19,364 nt of DNA from Lachnospiraceae bacterium (GTDB taxonomy: Bacteria > Bacillota > Clostridia > Lachnospirales > Lachnospiraceae), in contig CAAGQC010000069.1 of NCBI GenBank assembly GCA_900771995.1, positions 1 through 19,364 on the forward strand. Direction: 5' to 3'. A model generated the notes under the pieces. That model saw nothing but the letters and a program-made list of their open reading frames with translations. It was not told where the DNA came from and made no database searches. Position numbers and translations under genes: made by a program. Below, in pieces: positions 15,895-19,364 of this stretch. The first letter of the stretch is position 1. Every line of letters starts with the position of its first letter.

Positions 15895-15900
15895 TATAAT
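15895..15900 (+). promoter_or_regulatory. glgA: Extended -10 promoter for glgA
   Basis: TATAAT preceded by TGG (TGnTATAAT, 15892-15900) forms an extended -10. The matching -35 region is poor (TTTTCT at 15872-15877). It lies 47 bp upstream of the glgA start. No clear terminator is visible between the Spo0A-like gene and this site, so read-through is also possible. Confidence 0.5.
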
Positions 15901-15947
15901 CAATTTATGTTTTGAAATACATGCCGTAGCATATGTGGAGGGTTTAC

Positions 15948-17393
15948 ATGAAAAAAATTCTTTTTGCCGCATCGGAAGGCGTACCTTTTATCAAGACCGG
16001 AGGACTTGCGGATGTCGTAGGATCTTTGCCGAAGTATATTGACAAGGAGTATTTTGATGTAAGAGTGTTTATCCCGAAATACACCTGCATGAAGCAGGAG
16101 ATGAAGGATAAGCTGAAGTATGTGACACATTTCTACATGGATTATAACTGGCAGAATGTGTATGTAGGTGTACTGGAAGCGGAAGTAGGCGGAGTACATT
16201 ACTATTTCATCGATAATGAGAGCTATTTCGGAGGCTTCAAGCCTTACGGGGACGATTCCAGATATGAGATCGAGAAGTATGCGTATTTCTGCAAGGCAGT
16301 GCTGTCGGCATTACCGCTTCTGAACTTCCAGCCGGATCTGATCCATTGCCATGACTGGCAGACAGGACTGATCCCGGTATATCTGAAGGAACGTTTCCAC
16401 GGCGGAGATTTTTACCGCAATATCAAGTCCGTTATTACCATACATAACCTGAAATTCCAGGGGAAATGGGATGTGAAGACGGTACAGAGTATTACCGGTC
16501 TGCCGGAGTATTACTTCACTTCGGATAAGCTGGAGGCTTATAAGGATGCGAACCTGTTGAAGGGCGGTATTGTATTCGCAGATGCGGTGACCACTGTAAG
16601 TGATACTTATGCAGAGGAGATCAAGACCCCGTTCTATGGCGAGGGACTGGATGGACTGCTGCGTGCCAGAAGTCATGACCTGCGTGGTATCGTCAATGGT
16701 ATCGACTACGAAGAGTTCAATCCGGAGACGGATAAAAATATCGTAAAAGCCTACAATGCAGTGAACTTCCGCAAGGAAAAGGTGAAGAACAAACGTGCCC
16801 TGCAGGAAGAGCTGGGACTTCGCGTGGATGACAAGAAGATGATGATCGGTCTGGTATCCCGACTGACGGATCAGAAGGGTCTGGATCTGATCGCTTATGT
16901 CATGGATGAACTGTGCCAGGACGATATCCAGTTCGTGGTACTGGGCACCGGCGAAGAACGCTACGAGAATATGTTCCGTCATTTTGACTGGAAATACGGT
17001 GACAAGGTATCCGCGAATATTTACTATTCGGATGCATTGTCTCATAAGATATATGCGGCATGTGACGCTTATCTGATGCCGTCTCTGTTCGAGCCCTGCG
17101 GCCTGAGTCAGCTGATCGCCCTGCGTTACGGCACCGTGCCTATCGTCAGAGAGACCGGAGGACTGAAGGATACCGTACAGCCTTACAACGAATACGAGGG
17201 CACCGGTACGGGCTTCAGCTTTACGAATTACAATGCACACGAGATGTTGAATACGATCCGTTATGCGGAGCATATTTACTATGACAGGAAGAGAGAGTGG
17301 AATAAGATTGTGGATCGTGCCATGGCCACCGATTATTCCTGGAAGGTATCCGCCAGAAAATATCAGGAGATGTATGACTGGCTGATCGGATAA
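15948..17393 (+). CDS. glgA: Glycogen (starch) synthase, GT5 family
   Basis: This transfers glucose from ADP-glucose to the non-reducing end of an alpha-1,4-glucan, building storage glycogen in the cytoplasm. It shows the GT5 hallmarks: N-terminal KTGGLADVVGSLPK (16-29) with the sugar-nucleotide-binding Lys16, the conserved HCHDWQTGLIPVYLK and SVITIHNLKFQGKW segments, SRLTDQKGLD (304-313, phosphate-binding Arg305 and Lys310) and EPCGLSQLIALRYGTVPIVRETGGL starting at Glu382. The length of 481 residues is standard. I chose the ATG at 15948, preceded by GGAGGG; an upstream in-frame ATG at 15933 overlaps that site. No glgC, glgD, glgB or glgP is adjacent, so the gene stands apart from a classical glg operon. 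The next gene starts 23 bp after its stop and is probably co-transcribed. Confidence 0.96.
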   Translation: MKKILFAASEGVPFIKTGGLADVVGSLPKYIDKEYFDVRVFIPKYTCMKQEMKDKLKYVTHFYMDYNWQNVYVGVLEAEVGGVHYYFIDNESYFGGFKPYGDDSRYEIEKYAYFCKAVLSALPLLNFQPDLIHCHDWQTGLIPVYLKERFHGGDFYRNIKSVITIHNLKFQGKWDVKTVQSITGLPEYYFTSDKLEAYKDANLLKGGIVFADAVTTVSDTYAEEIKTPFYGEGLDGLLRARSHDLRGIVNGIDYEEFNPETDKNIVKAYNAVNFRKEKVKNKRALQEELGLRVDDKKMMIGLVSRLTDQKGLDLIAYVMDELCQDDIQFVVLGTGEERYENMFRHFDWKYGDKVSANIYYSDALSHKIYAACDAYLMPSLFEPCGLSQLIALRYGTVPIVRETGGLKDTVQPYNEYEGTGTGFSFTNYNAHEMLNTIRYAEHIYYDRKREWNKIVDRAMATDYSWKVSARKYQEMYDWLIG

Positions 17394-17416
17394 AGAACCA
17401 AAGTAAGGTAAGAAAG

Positions 17417-19081
17417 ATGGCAGATAAGAACAGTTCCAAGAACAATTTTATCATGCAGGCGGGAATTCTGGCAGCAGCCGGAATCATCAGCAGAATCATA
17501 GGGCTCCTTTACAGGGGCCCTTTACAGAGTGTTATCGGGAATCTGGGACTGGGGTATTACCAGTCGGCTTACAATTATTATACGATCATTCTGCTGATCT
17601 CCTCCTACAGCATTCCCTCGGCGATCTCCAAGGCCATCGCCCAGAAGCTGGGAGAGAAGGAATACCGCAACGCCCACAGATTGTTCCACGGAGCCATGAT
17701 CTATGTATTGGTGGTTGGCGGTATTGCCAGCCTTTTTCTGTTTTTCGGAGCGGGATTGTTCGTGTCGGGAGCGGCGGTGACAGTACTGCGTACCTTTGCA
17801 CCGACGATCTTCGTCTATGGTATTCTGGGGGTCCTGCGAGGATATTTTCAGGCCCATAAAAGCATGGCGCAGACTTCCGTGTCACAGATCCTGGAGCAGA
17901 TTGCCAATGCGGTGGTCAGTGTGGGCGCAGCCTATCTGCTGATCAATCTGTCCATGGGAACCATGGAGGTTCCGGTGGATCAGGCGGGACAGGTGACCAG
18001 AGCCACCTACGGTGCTGTGGGAAGTGCGCTGGGTACTGGTGTCGGTGTGTTGGTGGCATTGCTTTTCATGGCCGGAGTCTATGCCCTGAACCGGAAGATG
18101 ATCCTGCGCAGAGTGCAGCACGACAGACATCCCAAGGTGGATTCCTACGGACAGATCTTCAAGACGATCACCATGGTGGTGACGCCGTTTATTTTAAGTA
18201 CTGCCGTCTATAATCTGAGCAGTACGGTCAACAACAGCATTTACACCAAATGGTATCCGAACCTGCGGGGACTGGATACGGTATCTATTTATGAAAAATA
18301 CGGTATTTTCTCCGGACAGTCGCTGACTATGTCCAATATTCCCATTGCCTTTGCCTCAGCCATGGCTTCGGCTATGATCCCTTCTGTGGCACAGCTGATG
18401 GCGGCACAGGATGTGAAGGGGGCCAGAGAGAAGATCGGTTTGGCGGTAAAGACCACCATGGTGATTTCGATTCCCTGTGCCGTGGGACTTTTCGTGCTGG
18501 CGAAGCCGGTGATCAGCCTGCTGTTTACGAACAAGATGGCAGAGGAACTGAATCTGGCAGCAGCCCTTCTGATGACCTTGTCTTTGTCCGTTATCTTTTA
18601 CGCCCTGTCTACCTTGAACAGTTCGATCTTACAGGGACTGGGCAAGGTAAATACGCCGATCATCAATGCAGGCATTTCCCTGGTGGTACAGACGGTGGCA
18701 GCCGTATTGCTTCTAATGTTCACGGACCTGGATCTGTACAGCATCGCCATTGCCAATACGCTGTATTCCGGTATGATGTGTGTGCTGAACCAGTGGGCGG
18801 TGCGAAAAGCAGTGGGCTACAGACAGGAGATCGTCCGAACCTTCGTGATCCCGGCCTTTGCCTCCGCCTTTATGGGCGCGGCAGCCTGGGCCATCTATGA
18901 AGGACTGTACATGGTGACCAAATCCATGCGTATCTCCGTCATCCCGGCCATCGTGATCGCGGCCGTGGTCTACTTTGTCATGCTGATCCTGATGCGGGGC
19001 ATCACAGAGCAGGAACTCCGAAGCTTCCCGAAGGGCTATCTGTTGGTGAAGGTGGCAAAGAAGTGCCGGTTGTTGAGATAA
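17417..19081 (+). CDS. SpoVB-like polysaccharide flippase (MOP/MATE superfamily)
   Basis: A 554-residue integral membrane protein with about 14 hydrophobic segments, of the polysaccharide transport/SpoVB-YtgP-YabM branch of the MOP superfamily. Members flip lipid-linked sugars or peptidoglycan precursors outward. The N-terminus carries the family pattern: AGILAAAGIISRIIGLLYRGPL, then LGLGYYQSAYNYY and SYSIPSAISKAIAQKLGEKEY. The C-terminus has RGITEQELRSFPKGYLL followed by a basic tail. Typical sequences for SpoVB-like proteins are 500-560 residues, so this is full length. The ATG at 17417 follows AAGGTAAGAAAG, a weak ribosome binding site. It lies 23 bp after glgA and ends at a strong terminator. 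Which lipid-linked substrate it moves (cell wall, capsule or spore cortex) cannot be read from the sequence, and the glgA link may be no more than co-transcription. Confidence 0.88.
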   Translation: MADKNSSKNNFIMQAGILAAAGIISRIIGLLYRGPLQSVIGNLGLGYYQSAYNYYTIILLISSYSIPSAISKAIAQKLGEKEYRNAHRLFHGAMIYVLVVGGIASLFLFFGAGLFVSGAAVTVLRTFAPTIFVYGILGVLRGYFQAHKSMAQTSVSQILEQIANAVVSVGAAYLLINLSMGTMEVPVDQAGQVTRATYGAVGSALGTGVGVLVALLFMAGVYALNRKMILRRVQHDRHPKVDSYGQIFKTITMVVTPFILSTAVYNLSSTVNNSIYTKWYPNLRGLDTVSIYEKYGIFSGQSLTMSNIPIAFASAMASAMIPSVAQLMAAQDVKGAREKIGLAVKTTMVISIPCAVGLFVLAKPVISLLFTNKMAEELNLAAALLMTLSLSVIFYALSTLNSSILQGLGKVNTPIINAGISLVVQTVAAVLLLMFTDLDLYSIAIANTLYSGMMCVLNQWAVRKAVGYRQEIVRTFVIPAFASAFMGAAAWAIYEGLYMVTKSMRISVIPAIVIAAVVYFVMLILMRGITEQELRSFPKGYLLVKVAKKCRLLR

Positions 19082-19103
19082 AGAGAATTTAGATACAGAA
19101 AGC

Positions 19104-19146
19104 AGCCTGCCTCATGACGATGGGATCGTCGGAGGCAGGCTTTATT
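19104..19146 (+). terminator. Intrinsic terminator after the glgA-flippase unit
   Basis: A 10 bp stem AGCCTGCCTC (19104-19113) / GAGGCAGGCT (19132-19141) is extended by GACGAT (19116-19121) / ATCGTC (19125-19130) around a 3-nt GGG loop. TTTATT follows. It is a very stable hairpin. Confidence 0.9.
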
Positions 19147-19153
19147 GTGTGCA

Positions 19154-19364
19154 GGGGCGTAAATGGCTGCAAGAAGCTGATTAAGCCCCGGGGAGATGGA
19201 GGGAGCGGGGCGTAAATGGCTGCAAGAAGCTGATTAAGCCCTGGGAGGATCGAGAGAGCGGGGCGTAGAGAGGAAAAGAAGCGAAATAAGCCCCGGGAGG
19301 ATCGAGGGAGCGGGGCGCAGAGAGTCAAAGAAGCTAGATAGGCCCCGGGAAGATCGAGAGAGCG
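19154..19364. repeat. Tandem array of a 52-53 bp GC-rich unit, continues past the window
   Basis: Four consecutive units start with GGGGCG at 19154, 19207, 19260 and 19312, and a fifth begins at the last base. Units 1 and 2 are nearly identical; units 3 and 4 diverge in the centre but keep the ends. Each unit opens with GGGGC and carries GCCCC (GCCCT in unit 2, still pairable) about 26 nt later, so each can fold into a stem-loop. A near-palindromic CCCCGGG block follows (CCCTGGG in unit 2), then a GATCGAGRGAGC-like tail (GATGGAGGGAGC in unit 1). The whole unit repeats with drift and there are no unique spacers, so it is not CRISPR. The period is not a multiple of three and no ribosome binding site is seen, so it is probably not coding. 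Confidence 0.85.

Noticed and set aside
16311..17273. A 320-codon minus-strand open frame inside glgA
   Set aside because: It lies fully antisense to a textbook GT5 gene, has no promoter or ribosome binding site and no recognisable domain; long antisense frames are common in such codon-biased genes.
19089..19328. A 79-codon minus-strand open frame across the terminal repeats with repeated Pro/Leu-rich peptides
   Set aside because: The repeat period (52-53 bp) is not a multiple of three, so successive units are read in different frames; it also covers the terminator and lacks a ribosome binding site.
19154..19364. CRISPR array
   Set aside because: Neighbouring units match along their whole length, including the would-be spacers, with gradual drift; there are no constant repeats with unique spacers and no cas genes.

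Overview
The window looks like a chromosomal segment from an anaerobic Firmicute of class Clostridia, most likely Lachnospiraceae-like. This is inferred from gene content: a YesM/YesN-type two-component system, a DUF4317 protein, a Spo0A-type DNA-binding domain, GlgA, a SpoVB-like flippase, strong GGAGG-type ribosome binding sites and moderate GC content. I see no rRNA, tRNA, CRISPR array, transposase or phage gene.

Region 1 (1-6920) is a regulated import system. A sensor histidine kinase (cut by the left edge) and a compact AraC-type response regulator lie upstream of a three-gene ABC importer. The importer has a lipoprotein binding protein, a single-chain double permease of the Fe3+/thiamine/phosphosugar type, and an ATPase. 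A promoter and paired direct repeats sit between the regulator and the binding-protein gene. A hairpin without a U-tract separates the binding-protein gene from the permease gene, and a strong intrinsic terminator closes the unit. The ATPase is unusual: about 120 extra residues lie between its Q-loop and its ABC signature, and a second charged insertion lies in its C-terminal regulatory region. The substrate cannot be read from sequence.

Region 2 (6922-13312) has its own promoter and runs SbcD/YhaO-like nuclease, SbcC/YhaN-like ATPase with a transmembrane hairpin in place of a zinc hook, BMP-family lipoprotein, then a methyl-accepting chemotaxis receptor. Spacing is tight and no terminator is visible inside. 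The last two genes suggest a binding-protein-assisted chemoreceptor. The operon ends at a hairpin that also serves the convergent DUF4317 gene.

Region 3 (13375-15193) holds the DUF4317 gene on the minus strand and a divergent small HEAT-repeat protein, each with a recognisable promoter.

Region 4 (15231-19146) has a short protein carrying a complete Spo0A DNA-binding domain but no receiver. Its first 32 residues still look like the start of a Spo0A receiver, so it may be a Spo0A paralogue that has lost phosphorylation control. It is followed by glycogen synthase (glgA) and a SpoVB-like MOP-superfamily flippase, closed by a strong terminator.

Region 5 (19154-19364) is a tandem array of a 52-53 bp GC-rich unit, at least four copies, running off the right edge.

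The observations most worth a second look are the receiver-less Spo0A paralogue, the ABC ATPase with the helical-subdomain insertion, the BMP lipoprotein/chemoreceptor pair, the membrane-anchored SbcC-like ATPase, and the 52-53 bp array.
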